Source: Lepturacanthus savala (taxonomy: Eukaryota; Chordata; Actinopteri; Scombriformes; Trichiuridae). Taken from it: 64,000 nucleotides of DNA. The stretch's first letter is position 1; every line of letters begins with the position of its first letter. The DNA lies in assembly GCA_030544235.1 (NCBI GenBank), contig CM060472.1:23957724-24021723 (forward strand). The letters are read 5' to 3'. Under the pieces are notes generated by a model that was not told the DNA's origin, did no database searches, and was given only the letters and a program-made list of their open reading frames with translations. Below are positions 11,731 through 24,049 of this stretch, one piece after another. Both the position numbers and the translations under genes were made by a program.

Positions 11731-13640
11731 ATATAAACTAAATAGAAGTGGTCCAAGTACAGAACCTTGTGGGACTCCATGGCGAACTTTGGTATGCGTG
11801 GAGGATTCATCATTGACATGAACGAATTGAGATTGATCTAAAAAATATGACTTAAACCAGCTTAGAGCAGTTCCTTTAATGCCAATTTGATGTTCCAGTC
11901 TCTGTAAAAGAATTTGATGGTCAATGGTGTCAAATACAGCACTAAGATCTAACAGGACATGTACAGAGATAAGTCATTTTGTCTGATGCCATTAGAAGGT
12001 CGTTTATAACTTTGACTAATGTGGTCTCTGTGCTATGATACACCCTAAATCCTGATTGAAGATCCTCAAATAGACTATTGTTATAGAGAAAGTTACACAG
12101 CTGATTGGCTACAACTTTCTCAAGTATCTTAGACAGAAAGGGAAGGTTTGATACAGGTCTGTAGCTGGCTAAGGGTTAGGGTTTTAACTTAAAGCAGAGC
12201 AAAGATGTCGTTTAACTTTAAGTAATGCAAGGTCAGGGAGGCGGCATACACGTGTAAAATAGTTGATGAAAACAACACCTGGGTAGGAAAACAGCAAAAA
12301 AAAAAACTAAATGCAGCTTTAATTATCCCAAGATCGCGTTGAAACAATATTGTTTCAACTATGTAGCTGTGTGTACATGGAAACAAGTAAACATCAGAAA
12401 AGTACACACAGAATGTTGTCAAAATGTCACACCCCTGTCCCGGTGTCCCAGCATTGCCTTTTACATGGACGCTGTAACATGGTTGATCTGCCACTATGTC
12501 TACCTCCCTCCTCAGTGTAATTGCTAAACAACTCTGACCCCTCATTCCCCTTTTGTACCTTTTACACAGAACATGAGGCAGCATAGTGCCGCCTTGAGCA
12601 GGCTGTGTAAAAGGGGCTTAATGCTCCCACTGTGTGTGGGGTGGGGGGGTTAATAGACATTCAGAGAGCAGTATGTAGGAGTGTTTCTGGAGGACCGTAG
12701 CATCACCAACACAAATCAGCTGTGATGAGATTGGGCCTGTTACTCCAGCACACATACTTTTAATGTGTGTGTCGCACACACACACACACACACAGCAAAG
12801 ACCTATTGTCCAGATAGAAGAGAGGAAGAGTGGCTGATGGAGAATGGGAGGGGTGTTTCCATAGTGACCACGGTGACAGAAGGAAGGGGGGGTGGTCCGC
12901 CTCCTGACCCTCATTGAGAAGGTGAATGACGGTCACTAAGCTGAGGCAAGACAGGCGGTGCTCACAGAGATCCAGACAAGAGAGAGGGAGCGAGCGATCA
13001 GCAGCCCTGTAAGGCGTCATGGCTATGAGCCGTGTGAGCTTCAGCGGTCAGTCTGAGGCACTTAGCATTAGCATCAGAAAGAAATTATGCTAATAGCATC
13101 AAAGGCGGCAGCCCCCGCCTTTGTGTTTCCTGCGCCAACCCAAGGGCATGGGAGGATTTTACATTTCAACTGCTGTTCCAGCCCTAAACTCCCAAAGCAG
13201 GTGCATGAACATAAAATAAAATGATATACATATACGTGTATATGTACACACACACATATATATATATATATAAAATGTAATACATCTGACAAATGATGAA
13301 GCATAGCTAAGCCTCTAATGGTCTAATAGTCCGCAGGCACAAAGAGGATGAAATGTATTAAACTCAGTTCTCTCTTCAGAACAGAGAGCAAAAGTGAAGC
13401 CGGAATGGGTACTGAATCTAATTCAAAATCACATTAACATTTATGATGCAGATTACTAGAAACCACAGTCCTGAAACATAGCCATGCTCCACTAATGTCT
13501 GTTTAAAAAGTTATGTCATTTTGTTGTTCATTTAATTTCATTTAAAAAAAAAACATTCCACTGCTAATGGCAGTCCAGGGTTGAGCTACTACATCATGAT
13601 TGTGGCATAGGAAGAATAGAATAGACCTATTTCTCATATT

Positions 13641-13825
13641 GACGTGAAGTAGGAGGTAAACACAGGTGTTACAAATGATACTAATTAAGGTGCCATTCCA
13701 TTTAGTGTAGCAGGGTCTTTACAGTGAGAAAACATGCACAATAGCAGCAGCTCGACTGTTTGACCTGAATGGAGCTTTAATTATTGTAATTAGTGTTTAC
13801 ACCCGTGTTTACCTACTATTTCATG
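13641..13825 (+). mobile_element. 185-bp MITE, copy A
   Basis: The left end ACGTGAAGTAGGAGGTAAAC, CACAGGTGT is the inverted complement of the right end ACACCCGTGTTTACCTACTA, TTTCATG. The interior TACTAATTAAGG, AACATGCACAATAGCAGCAG and AATGGAGCTTTAATTA recurs inverted at 14165-14336. No coding capacity. Confidence 0.72.
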
Positions 13826-14164
13826 TCTGAAAGGTTCTACAGGTAGGGCTAAACAGTGCATTTTACACAGAGATTGAAGCTAAAATGTTGTTATAGTTGT
13901 TCTAATCAATATTTTTGTGTATATTGACTATGTGTATCATTTATAATGACGACACCACTGATATTTACCAAGTCTGCAGATCCGTGTTTAGTTTCATACA
14001 GCCCATCCTTTTGCTTTCATGAGCCATAACTCTATTGCTTTGGTTCACCCTTCACCCTCATTCCCAGCCACATCAGGCACCATAATATTAGCAAAAGAGA
14101 GGAGATAAACCACCTGATTAGCAAAAACCGGGTAACAAACAAAACTTTTTTACAGCAGTGTTTT

Positions 14165-14885
14165 GACAAAAAATAGTAGTTGAACAATTATACTATTCCA
14201 ATTATACTAATTAAAGTTCCATTCTGGTCAAACTGGTGAGAAGTCAGGCTGCTACTATTGTGCATGTTGATGATTGGACTACTACACAACATGAAACAGA
14301 ACCTTAATTAGTAGCATCTGAAACACCCGTGTTTACCTAGCCTGGCTAACACCAGAGTGCATATCAATGTACATTGACATCAATGATCAATGTAATTTGA
14401 TATTCAGTCTGGGAACCATCCATTCATTTGTTCGTATTGGAGGCTGTGGTTTGTGAAAGCCCAGAGCTGTTTATTGGGCGCTATGAATGTCTGTCAAATG
14501 AGCCTGTACTTATATGTATGTAGCTTATAGCCAATTGTATCGAACATACCCAATGACATACTCGATGCCGGATGACAACTAAATAGTTTAGTGCTAAAAG
14601 TTGCTCATTTTTCAAAATAAACTTACAGTCTAAATTACTTAGAACACTTTCTAAGGCTGCATCGAAAGGTAAATTACCGTCTGCCACCATGTTGGATCCA
14701 CAGTTATCAACAAAGTCACTTCTGTGTTTCATCATCATCTTGCCGCACCCTCCCCAGTTCTGTGATTGGTTCCCTAGATGAGGGAAAAATTGGGTCCTTG
14801 GTGTCCAGACTGAATTTCACAGCAAAGTGAATAGCAATGAAGGATGGGTATACCCAGGTTAGTGTTTACCAACTATTTCATGACA
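14165..14885 (-). mobile_element. 185-bp MITE, copy B, split by a 525-bp insertion
   Basis: The minus strand of 14165-14336 reads GGTAAACACGGGTGTTTCAG, ATGCTACTAATTAAGG and AACATGCACAATAGTAGCAG, matching copy A. Its expected outer end, CATGAAATAGTTGG in reverse, appears at 14871-14884, beyond the inserted element, so the two parts were once contiguous. Confidence 0.65.
14337..14861. mobile_element. 525-bp non-autonomous DNA transposon nested in copy B
   Basis: The ends CTAGCCTGGC and CCCAGGTTA(G) are inverted. The flanking direct repeat GTGTTTAC is found at 14329-14336 and 14862-14869, and its sequence belongs to the surrounding MITE. Subterminal CAGTCTGG motifs lie near both ends (14406 and 14805, inverted). 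The superfamily is uncertain; an 8-bp duplication would fit hAT. Confidence 0.68.
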
Positions 14886-17460
14886 AATGGCTGCTGTGGA
14901 AAAGGCCTATTAGCAACGAGTCAATGAACAAAGTGGAGAATTATCAGTGAAGGAGGTAGATATCTCCCTCAAGAGTTAGAAGAAACCAAAACAGCGTTGA
15001 AAAGAGGGTTAATACTTGACATACAAGAGTTTGCCATGTCAGCTTGGGTTTACTACTTCTTGTTTTGCCACAAAATCTGCAGGTTTAAAAAACAAAAGCA
15101 TGGTCAAATACAATGTATGATGCATAACCTGTGATGTGTTCAGATTTAATTGGATTTGTTTGGGGGTTTGAAATGTACTAGAAAGCGATGTACTACATTT
15201 ATCTTCCGCACATTGCATAGGTGATGTGAGGACTTCAACTGGCTGATTATAGAGTTCAAGCACCTTTAAAGATTGTCATAAAATCACAAATACATATAAT
15301 TGGGTGTCATTGTTGAGTTGTCTTTCTTTCATCTAAATGCATGTTTCCAATGGATTTAGTGACTGCAAAAGCAACAGATCACCCGATACACCCAACACTC
15401 ATAATATGATACCAGTGGGACAAAGTCAAGACAAGCAGAACTGTCCACTCATGCCTTTGTTTTTGAGAACCAATTTGTTAAGAGTCCTATTTACACCCTG
15501 AGATTGGAGAATGGAGGGCTGTTCCAGCAAGCAAAATGAAATATCACAAGGTCTGACAATTACAGTGGTCTATTTACTCTGCCCAGCATGTCATATTCTG
15601 TTATCTGTTATTTGTTATCTGTGGTAAGTACTCTTCAAATGACGGGGGAAGAGGATCCACCTCCACATGAGTCATTTCAATCAACAGCAGTGACATTCAT
15701 CTTCCACTGTTTCCAAGGAAAGCAGCAAAAGATGCTACAGAGGAAAGAGGAGCATCTGGCTGTTGAAAAAGTGGAAAGGAAAGGTAACCTAGGTAACGGA
15801 GGAGGATGCTTGTTTGTGGGTGGTGGGCCTGAGCACGCATGAAGAGGTGAAAGGACTGATAGACAGAGAGGAGAAAGGAAGAATCAGTCACCTTGGATGA
15901 TTCATCCAACATACTGTACCTCAGCACGTCATACAGACAAGATACTCACCTTAAGAGACTCTCTCCATCTCCCTCCCCACCTTTTTCAGGTAATCAACCG
16001 TCATGTCACATATCCTTGAGGCTTGCGCACAAAGCCCGAGCGTCACAGTGTGAAAGAAATATCGCCGCAAGTGCAGATACACACGCCAAACTGGATAAAA
16101 ACAGCATTTCATTTCTCATTTCTCCAAATTGGCCTGTTATTGGATTGAATAGGGGTTGTTCATCACTGCCGCTGTGACTCGCTGCAGTGTGGGTGTTCGT
16201 CATCTAGACACAAAAAATGCAAGGTCAAAGGGTGGAAATAGGATAGAAATGAAGAGCAGAGGAATAAAAGCTGCTGATGTCAATTCACTCTGCTGATGCG
16301 TCAGGGGTTTCCTGTTTCTTTTGTTAAAACGTAAGTGTTAAAACCTAGTTATCGTTCCTAATTTACCAATTCCGCCGTGGAATTGCCTTGACGTGTTTAC
16401 CACAGTTGATGTTTTCCAGCTAACAGTAACATGTTAAAGTCAGTATTAGGGTCAGTGACAAATAATGGTTGGCAAGAGGAGAACAGTTTTAAGAAGCATT
16501 TATCAGGTCTCATTAAATGTACAGTTTGTGTTCATGTTGGTTTCTTATCATTTAAATATCCATTTGTGTATTTTTTTTTTTTACAAAAATCACATTTTTT
16601 GTGATTTTTTGGCACAAAATATCAAATGGTGTAATCGGAAAAAAATTGAATCACCTTAGAATATAAAAGTTGTTACTAGCATGAGTGTTAAACTATCTGG
16701 TTCCCATTAATGTTTGTTATGATGGCTATCCATGTTACCAACCAAATTAAAAATGCTTTTAACTACAGATGAAGATTAAGTTGAGGAACAGAAGCATTTG
16801 TATGCAAGCTTGGCTTCTGCAGCTCTGCTCCTCTCCTACTATAAGGTGGAAGCTCAGTCCTCACTAAACCACGGTTGAATAAACGAGACGCATGTTCAGA
16901 ACTCCTGAGGGAAGGGTGACAGCGAGGGTAGAGGGCCGTTTGTATTACCCTGCTGCATAGATCACAAACTAATAACAGGGCTCATTTCCCTCCTTCTGTC
17001 CCATAGGATCGGCCTCCAGGGTCATAGGGGCGTGTCGTCCTGGTTAAGCCTCAGCAGCAGGAGGCGTGTTGGGCCGTGACCTGCATGATGACGCAGCCCT
17101 GTCTGTTTCCACAGCATCTGTCCTTATCTATAGATAGGCAGACTCCCACTCACAGAGGCAGTGTATAGTTACAATGCAAAGACGTCTCGATGGCGACATA
17201 TGACACGTCCTCATGTGCGTGCAGGTCAGGTCTGCAGGTGTCCCACTAACACATTTACTCATGTTTCTGTCCTTTTTTGAAATCATCTCTGTTATTGGGA
17301 TTGTAAAAAAATTTCACATGAGCAAAAATGTTAATAAAATTTATAGTAATAGTAAAGGAATATCAGTTCGATATGGAGAAAAGGACAGTTTCAGCAGTCA
17401 TCTCTGTTATTGTGTAATATTTCAGTCTTTATATTGCAGGCAATGTTCCAGGGATCCATG
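14886..17460. other. Intergenic, no gene recognised
   Basis: Mixed composition without clear repeats. The small open frames around 15588-16203 contain no recognisable domain and overlap each other on both strands. Nothing is supported as a gene. Confidence 0.6.
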
Positions 17461-18400
17461 TACAGTTGTGTTCAATATAATATCAGTGTGTTTAAAAACA
17501 TGAGTAAAGCCAAAATCTTTATAATAATTTTTATTTCAGTGCATTGGGAACACTGCATTTTATATTCTAAATCAAATCAAAATCAAGATGTGAAGAAAAG
17601 TGTCAATTTTTATTTATTTTACAGAAAATGAAGAAAAAATATTAGGCTTAGAATTAGAAGTGTCTGACTTTTTCTTTACTACCTCTTCAGCATAAGGCAA
17701 CATGACCTCTTCAAGTATTTAGGTATAGGTAAACTGATCCATGTTCCCTTGTATGTGATAAACAGGCCTGACACCATAGTAAGAGAAATATCCCTATATC
17801 ATGATGTTTGTAGCATAATGCTTCACTGTCTTCAGAGTGAACTGTGGCTTAAATTCAGCATTTGGTAGTCGTCAGACAAACTGTCTGTGGCCCTTGGACC
17901 CAAAAAGAACAATCTTATTTTCATCACTCCTCAAAATCTTGATGTGTTTTTTTGGCAAATTTTATCCTCTTCAGCACAAAGACGAAGGTATCATGGAGTT
18001 TGCCTATAACAAAATACTTGAAGAGGTCATGTTGATTTATGCTGAAGAGGAAAAACACTTGAAATGTGTGTTTCAACAAGAAGACCCCAAATACACCAGT
18101 AAACAGCAGTATCTTGCTTCCACTAACAAAATTAAGTTCTGGAGTGGCCAATCCCATGCCCTGACTTAATCCCATTGAAAACTTGTGGGCTGACATCAAA
18201 AATGGTGTTTCTGACTTTGAAGCAAAACCAAAAAATGTAGTGGAACTGTGAACCTGAAATACCTGTTCATGGGAGGCAGAAGTTGGTCGACTCCATGCGA
18301 CACAGATGTGAAGCAGGTCTCAGAATCCTAGGTTATACAACTAAGTATTACTTTAGTGATTCACAGGAATGCTAAATTCTGAAGATCTTTCAGTTTATAC
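17461..18400. pseudogene. Tc1-like element relic with internal inversion
   Basis: The left end TACAGTTGTGTTCAATATAA resembles a Tc1-type terminus. Transposase remnants point both ways. On the minus strand, 17945-17682, one reads SDENKIVLFGSKGHRQFV and FSYYGVRPVY, the region of the first catalytic Asp, ending with a version of ILEEVMLPYAEE. On the plus strand, 17995-18355, one reads ILEEVMLIYAEEEKHLKCVF, FQQEDPKYTSK, a degraded LNPIE block and GYTTKY. Stops interrupt both parts. The shared ILEEVML block is present in both orientations. Right-hand terminal repeat not recognised. Confidence 0.75.
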
Positions 18401-18616
18401 AATAAATATTTAAGTTTGTAAAGAAAAGCACACTAGTAGATGTGAGACCACTGTAAACACTATGTTAAATACAGTATTGAATTGCTGTACTGCAGTAATA
18501 CTGTTATCATGTATTCTACATAACAGAAATACTAGGAATGAAACCTATAATATGTATATGCATCCTTCAACTGAAAATGGAATAGACAAAACACAGTATC
18601 AATCCAACAAGGATCA

Positions 18617-18622
18617 TTTATT
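18617..18622 (-). terminator. Candidate med10 polyadenylation signal
   Basis: TTTATT on the plus strand reads AATAAA on the gene strand, about 720 bases beyond the stop codon. The interval 18623-19339 would then be the 3' UTR. Other A/T-rich hexamers nearby could serve instead, so this is a guess from position and motif. Confidence 0.4.
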
Positions 18623-19339
18623 AACAAAAATTATAATACAAACAAGATACAAATAAAGAGTGGACTCGTTTCTGACCACGTTCAAGTGATCAGGCACAGA
18701 ATTATCAGCAAATAACATCTGCATTCAATTATCATGGCCATTAGAAACCTGAGTTTGATACAAAATGCTATGAACTGTGTGTTACAAATGTATGTTGCAC
18801 AATTATTAGGAAGCATTACAAAAGGTAGAGTGTATAAATAGACCGTATGTACAACCGATGAAGGAAATTCCTTGATGCAGAACAAGAAAGGCGCTGTGCT
18901 GCGTTTTCTTCTGTGCAGTTGGGAGTTGTAGAAGTACTCTGCTGCCAACTCATGTGTCAATGCAACAACAGAGACATTAAAAGCAAACGTGTCTCCTGGT
19001 AACGCAACAAACCCAATACAGAAAACTATTTGTTTTTCCATATGCTTGCTGCTGTATTTGTATTCCTTCAAATGAAAAGAGTTTGATAAAGGGGAGAAAA
19101 TGGGCAAAATTGGCTGAGTCAGGTTGCCGAGCAGAAAATTAAAACAAAAAATAAAATAATAAACTTTCCTCCCTGTCGATACTGGTCAGCAACAGCATCA
19201 GGTCATTTATGAGAAATGATAACAGGGTATTTCCATATCCTGCTGGCAATTATAGAAGATGCTGCTCGGTCAAACTCCATTCAGGCTTTTGATTTAAGGG
19301 TCACAGGTTGAAGGTCAGGGGTTCAGGGTGCAGCAGTCA

Positions 19340-19435
19340 CTAAGAGGGGGCATCGTCTCCGTGTATAGCTTTATACTGGGACATCTCCTCTGGAAAGACT
19401 TTGCCGAGCTCGGAGATTAGAAGGCTCTTGAATTT
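19340..19435 (-). CDS. med10: med10 coding exon 4 with stop
   Basis: 96 bp after acceptor TTCCAG. It encodes the C-terminal 31 residues, KFKSLLISELGKVFPEEM to DDAPS, and ends with TAG at 19342-19340. Confidence 0.95.
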   Translation of the reverse strand, partial: KFKSLLISELGKVFPEEMSQYKAIHGDDAPS

Positions 19436-22400
19436 CTGGAATGAAATAATAGCAAAGGTTGGTTTATAGCTATATTTATATTTATTACAGGCTCTTATTT
19501 TATATAAAAGGACAAATTAGCAATGACGGTCACTGCTACCCGACAAAGATCTGCAAAACCAAGACTATCCTTTAAGGAAAACATCTTTTTAGGAACCAAA
19601 AATAGGTGAAATGGTTGGAGGGCTCTGTTGATTCTTGTGTGGAATCTGAGCGACCCTGGCATTATCGCTTACCGTCATGGTGTCGATTTTCCCTTTGACC
19701 TGCTCGTTCTTCGCCAAGGCTCTCTCCAGACACTCCTTGGTGTACAGCTGAGGGTTTCGGCCTTGGTCGATGTATCTGTAAACACACGGTAAAATATCAG
19801 CTGAGGGAACTGTGATAAAGTTACGACGCACAAACATTCTACATGCTATTATCTGAGTGGCTCCAGGCCTTGACTAAAACACTTTCTGATACGGTATATG
19901 ATCCACTGTCAACAACCCTCCACCTTGAAGGACAGTTTCGTTCAAGTGTCTTAAAACAACAGTCAAGAGCCCAAATGAACATTGAAACACGATCATATAT
20001 CCTGTTCATACTCAAAAATGTATTTAAATGTTTATCTAATATGAAGCTATAGTCATCCATACAAGTCGAATCATGTACCAAGATATCTTTAAATATTGCT
20101 GTCTTTTTGCCATCCCTACATATGCAACACAGGTCACTGCCCAATAAAACACAGAGGGAATTTGATGCTACACTGTAAATGTGGCAAATATCCACATATG
20201 ATATGATTAACTCAGCCTGCTGAAACCTCATAGAAGCTTTAGATCAAGTTTTAAACACAATTTTGCACAAAACTGTGTGGAAATGCTTATATATTTTTTT
20301 TATTTTGCTCCCATTACCTACATTAAATACTCATTTAAAGGGGAGCTTTTAACAGCCAGTATAAACAATAGGACCGATTACAGCAAGGAAAACCTCTTCT
20401 CATTCATGTGGGCACCTGACTGTTGTTTTAACAGGGCCATTGTCCCTTATCATACAAAAAAAAACAACTTTTTTATTGTTTCCTCCATATTTTAGTCATT
20501 TATAAATAAGAACAGTAGCATTTGATTTGCATCTATGCAGCCTTTCATTCACTGTGTCCATGGAAACAATGATTAAAGTAGATATTTTCTGGAAAAAGAA
20601 AAAACAGCTGATGGACTCTAGTATCTAAAATCTATTGCAGCAGATGTCACATGTTTTAGATTACACACATACACAGACACAAAGAGACACACACCAGACC
20701 CCTTGACCACACCACTGAGGTCACAGAAGACCAGGAGGGGGCACAAACTCCACAGGAGAATCGTAAAACACCTGCAACTCTTGCAACCACGGCAGGAAAA
20801 GAATGTCATTAGTCTGTCACAAAAGTCTGTTTCTAGTCTCTCTGCTCTTATCAGAGAACTGTCAATTTGCCTTACTGCACACTGCAAAGCTAACCAAACT
20901 GTATCCTCCAACAGCACAGAGAAAACCAGGAAACTCCTCCAGTCACATCAACCAGACCTAAGAATATTGTAAGAGGTAAATGTACCTTCAAACCCTCTCA
21001 AATATAGAATCTCTTCTGTGGATACATATTGCAGACTAGTGGAAAAGACAGTTTTGGCTTAATGAGATAAAAGACACAATAAGCTGAATAGTTATCCTTC
21101 TGTCAAGAAATGTACTTATTGGTTGACTGTTATTTACAAGGCTCTGTGGTCCCATCTTATCTTGGATTTCACCTTGTGAGGAAACTTGGATATCACAGCC
21201 TACGATCCACAAGCCTTTTCACTAGGGTTGTCCCGATCCGATCATGTGATCGGAAATCGGGCCAATCTCGTGGTTTCAGACTCGATCGGAATCGGACGTT
21301 ACCTCCCGATCAGGGCTCGGAAATATTTATTCTCATTACTTACTTTAAAATCTAGTTCTTGTTACGCGATGGTAGAGTGAGACGTCTCATTTCCACAAAG
21401 AAACAGCGTCACATGCGGAATGACGTCACTGAGCGTACGTAGTTTCAAGCGAGGGCGCGAAGTGGGTGGAGTTGCCTCAGCACTGCGCTGTGGCTTGTTG
21501 TCAGTGAAAACGCCAAAAAACAGATACAGTAGAGGAAGAAAAAAAAACAGAGCAAGAAACGTATAGAAAAGGCGAGGCAAAAGACACTTGAGAAGAAAAA
21601 ACTTTTGAAAACCATACAGGACTATGAAGCAGAAGACGAGCGGCTAAGAGCTGCAAAGACACAACGTGTGAGGGTAAGCTAACGATTGAGTTGGTAGCTT
21701 TTCAGTATGTCAGGTATATTGCACTTTTGTTACATTTTGTTACACAGTTGTAGATCAATGCGAAGTACTAAAATACGGACCGAACCTCCGAATGCTGGGA
21801 TGTAATTGTTTCACGAATGTGCAGTGGATTGAAAACTTCCGGATCTCCAAAGTATTATTAAGTATCGGAACGGGACTTGGTATCGGCAGATATTCTAAAT
21901 CAAACATGCTTACTTTTCACCCTGACTGTTCCTTATGTTTCTCTGAAATGAACTTCCTGCAAGATGATGCAGAGATGGCAGAACTGATACCTCAGGAGCA
22001 TTGGTCCATGTTCTTAAATTAGATGCTACTCATTTAAGCCATCATTAACATTTTATTTATGTATTGTATTTTAAATCTCTACTCATCTTATTTATGGGAC
22101 TACTCGCTATGTAAAACTATGATGCCTCTTGGCCGAGTTGCTGTCGAAAAAAAGATTGTACATCTCAACAAGCTAATATAGTTAAAGGTTAAATAAATAA
22201 ATAAAATATGGCCATAGAAACATACTGATACTGAACTGAAACCATCGAAAGTGACGATTCTATTGTTATTCACAGTGCAGATAAAAGGGGGAGGATCCAA
22301 CCCACAACATTTCAATATAGATGTTAATACAAAAGGCAATAAAGTATGAAGTTACACTCAGAGAATTCCACAGAACAATCATCTGAGAATCACTATGGCC

Positions 22401-23351
22401 CATGACTCCTCTCAAATTTACTTTTTAGATATTTTGATCTTTAACAAGGAACCCTACATGCACTATGATACCATCCTAGTCCTTTAAAAGAAGAGCCTAA
22501 CAATATCTCAGCTAAACCTATATGCTGCATTTGTATCTTGACGTCTCAAAGTCAGAATTTCAGAACACAGAAGTACCATAAGAAATCATGATCAAAAGAG
22601 CCCTGTGGTGATACACTTCAATCTCATAAAACAGCTGAGATATGTGGACATTGAACATATCCAACTCTCAAATACACTCTTAATAACATGTCACCTAAGT
22701 GCCTCAATTAAAAAAGTGGGTTTTTATTTCCCCACTTTGTTTTGATTAATGATTAAATTGTTTGATTTGATCGGATGTGATGATCTCATTTCTTTTTTCA
22801 CCTCATACTTATCCAAAAGTGGAAATCACTCAAATGATATTCCATACTGCATAAGAACCCTGTTTAGTAGTAACGTTACCAGATATGCAGATATTGATGT
22901 AAGTAATCATATGTGCATGCAGAGTGTAAAAAGCCATCTCTCAACCTTACAGAACAAGCTATAGAGGTATTTAAAATAAGGAATGATTTTTTTGAGCCCA
23001 GTGTTACTTCATCTGGATGGAATATTAACATAAAACAGGATCAAATCCTGGACTCACTCAAAAACCTCCAGCGGCACGTTAATCTCATGCAGCTGCTGAC
23101 GGCACTTCTCGATGTCCTGCAGCCCAGATATCATGAAATTTCTGTGGACAAAAAAAAATAAATTTATAACATAAACCCGTGTACAATGCGTCTAATTTGC
23201 TGATTAGAGCTGAGCGAAACATGACTCACAGTTTTTGGTTGAGTCCCGTCTGGCTGCTCGGCTGGAAGTCGCTGACGATGATCCCCAACTGTCGAATGTT
23301 CTCGATAAATTTCTCCAAATGCTCCTCCAGGTTATCGAATCTTTCCGCCAT
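19340..23351 (-). CDS. med10: Mediator complex subunit 10 (four coding exons, 134 aa)
   Basis: Small subunit of the middle module of Mediator, the nuclear co-activator that bridges transcription factors and RNA polymerase II. Seen: minus-strand exons 23351-23230, 23141-23058, 19775-19673 and 19435-19340 join in frame across GT-AG introns (donors GTGAGT, GTGAGT, GTAAGC) into 134 codons plus TAG. The protein starts MAERFDNLEEHLEKFIENIR, carries DFQPSSQTGLNQKLNFMISG, VFEYIDQGRNPQLYTKECLE and KFKSLLISELGKVFPEEM, and ends HGDDAPS. This is close to end-to-end identity with vertebrate MED10 as I recall it (about 135 aa in human). The start is the first ATG of the conserved N-terminus and lies in a CpG-rich region. 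Introns are 88, 3282 and 237 bp; the middle one holds a hAT-like element. Nothing suggests inactivation. The gene diverges from UBE2QL1. Confidence 0.96.
19673..19775 (-). CDS. med10: med10 coding exon 3
   Basis: 103 bp between acceptor TTTACAG and donor GTAAGC. It encodes EYIDQGRNPQLYTKECLERA and LAKNEQVKGKIDTMT, the most conserved block of the family. Confidence 0.95.
21222..21905 (+). mobile_element. hAT-like element relic in med10 intron 2
   Basis: It starts TAGGGTTGTCCCGATCCGAT, CATGTGATCGGAAATCGGG, a well-known fish hAT terminus. Near the far end it has AAGTATCGGAACGGGACTTG and GTATCGGCAGATA, also typical, but the final terminus is missing. The interior is locally CpG-rich and contains a short lysine-rich open frame without a start codon (about 21545-21675) that is probably 5' leader or exon remnant of the parent transposon. 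Confidence 0.65.
23058..23141 (-). CDS. med10: med10 coding exon 2
   Basis: 84 bp, preceded by a pyrimidine-rich acceptor ending CCACAG and followed by donor GTGAGT. It encodes LNFMISGLQDIEKCRQQLHE and INVPLEVF, and ends two bases into the codon for E69. Confidence 0.95.
23230..23351 (-). CDS. med10: med10 coding exon 1
   Basis: Holds the start ATG (23351-23349) and 40 complete codons plus two bases of a split leucine codon. The donor GTGAGT follows at 23229-23224. It encodes the N-terminal helix and the conserved IVSDFQPSSQTGLNQK stretch. Confidence 0.95.
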
Positions 23352-23650
23352 GTCATTAACTGTCAATAACGTCCGCGGAAAACAAAAGGAAATAGAAAGG
23401 ATTCGGTAGAGAAGAATCCTTCAGATACTAGCTGTTTACTGGGTTAGCCACCGACACTACGACAGCCAACAACGCCGAAGTGCTTTGCGGCAGCTTTGAA
23501 AGCCAATCGCCGCCGTGGATACTGCTTCTGCTACCCTGGCAACGTCGAATGAGCGGATGTCGCTTTCCGTCGCAAAACGCACGAAAGTGTCGCGCTGCCA
23601 AGTAAGGAAGCGACTTCTTTGTGTAGAGCTCAACATTGCAGAGAAACGAC
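23352..23650 (-). promoter_or_regulatory. med10 CpG-rich promoter region
   Basis: The block immediately upstream of the MED10 ATG is rich in CpG while its surroundings are AT-rich. It holds a CCAAT element at 23503-23507 and a partial RFX/X-box-like motif at 23531-23543 (CTACCCTGGCAAC; reverse strand GTTGCCAGGGTAG). There is no TATA box at a plausible distance, which fits a housekeeping promoter. Promoter identity is inferred from position and composition. Confidence 0.6.
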
Positions 23651-24049
23651 ATTAAAACAAAACAATACAGCTCTGACTAATTACTATTACATACAATATG
23701 CTCTTTTCTTCAATTCTTATTGAAAATAGGTTTAATTTGTGCTGTAGACACCATTATAATTCATATAAAAAGTGAAAGCATATAATGTAATAATGTTATT
23801 TTCTTCATTTTTCATTTTTACAAAGCTGTGTTGTATTTTGTTTTGCTTGAACCCTGATCATATCCACATTATGCTGATGAGCTGTAATGCACAGACAGGA
23901 CAGTATTGAATTACTGTAATACTGTTTATTTACAGATGTTTTAGGGGTCATTTCAAATACAATTAAACAAAAAAAACAACACATATCCTTAAAGTCAGCT
24001 TTTAGTTAGCTTGTGCTTGTGTGTAAATATTTAAGTCTCTGGTGTTTCA

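Larger units (their letters stand above)
9719..12176 (-). mobile_element. L2/Maui-type LINE, 5'-truncated, carrying reverse transcriptase remnant
   Basis: Read on the minus strand from 12176, the sequence encodes SYRPVSNLPFLSKILEKVV, a frameshifted stretch, HGVPQGSVLGPLLFSLYM, and YADDTQLYLS (the RT catalytic box). It continues to VTSRLDYCNSLLSSCSNKSL and QLIQNAAARVLTG. After an inserted SINE it resumes with HWLPIKSRIKFKILLLTFK and the closing ADTVITFKSRLKTFLFDKAY. The 3' UTR with GGTTTTTCCTTGCC-type sequence ends at the A/T-rich tail near 9719. The first part of the protein is missing and frames shift, so the copy is dead. Assignment to L2/Maui rests on recognised fish consensus features. 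Confidence 0.85.

Noticed and set aside
12165..12185. TTAGGG-like telomeric repeat
   Set aside because: Only about two units (AAGGGTTAGGGTTTT) at the truncated LINE edge; too short to be an interstitial telomere.
18682..19107. 141-aa minus-strand open frame beyond med10
   Set aside because: It lies in the presumed 3' UTR of med10 and has no family signature.
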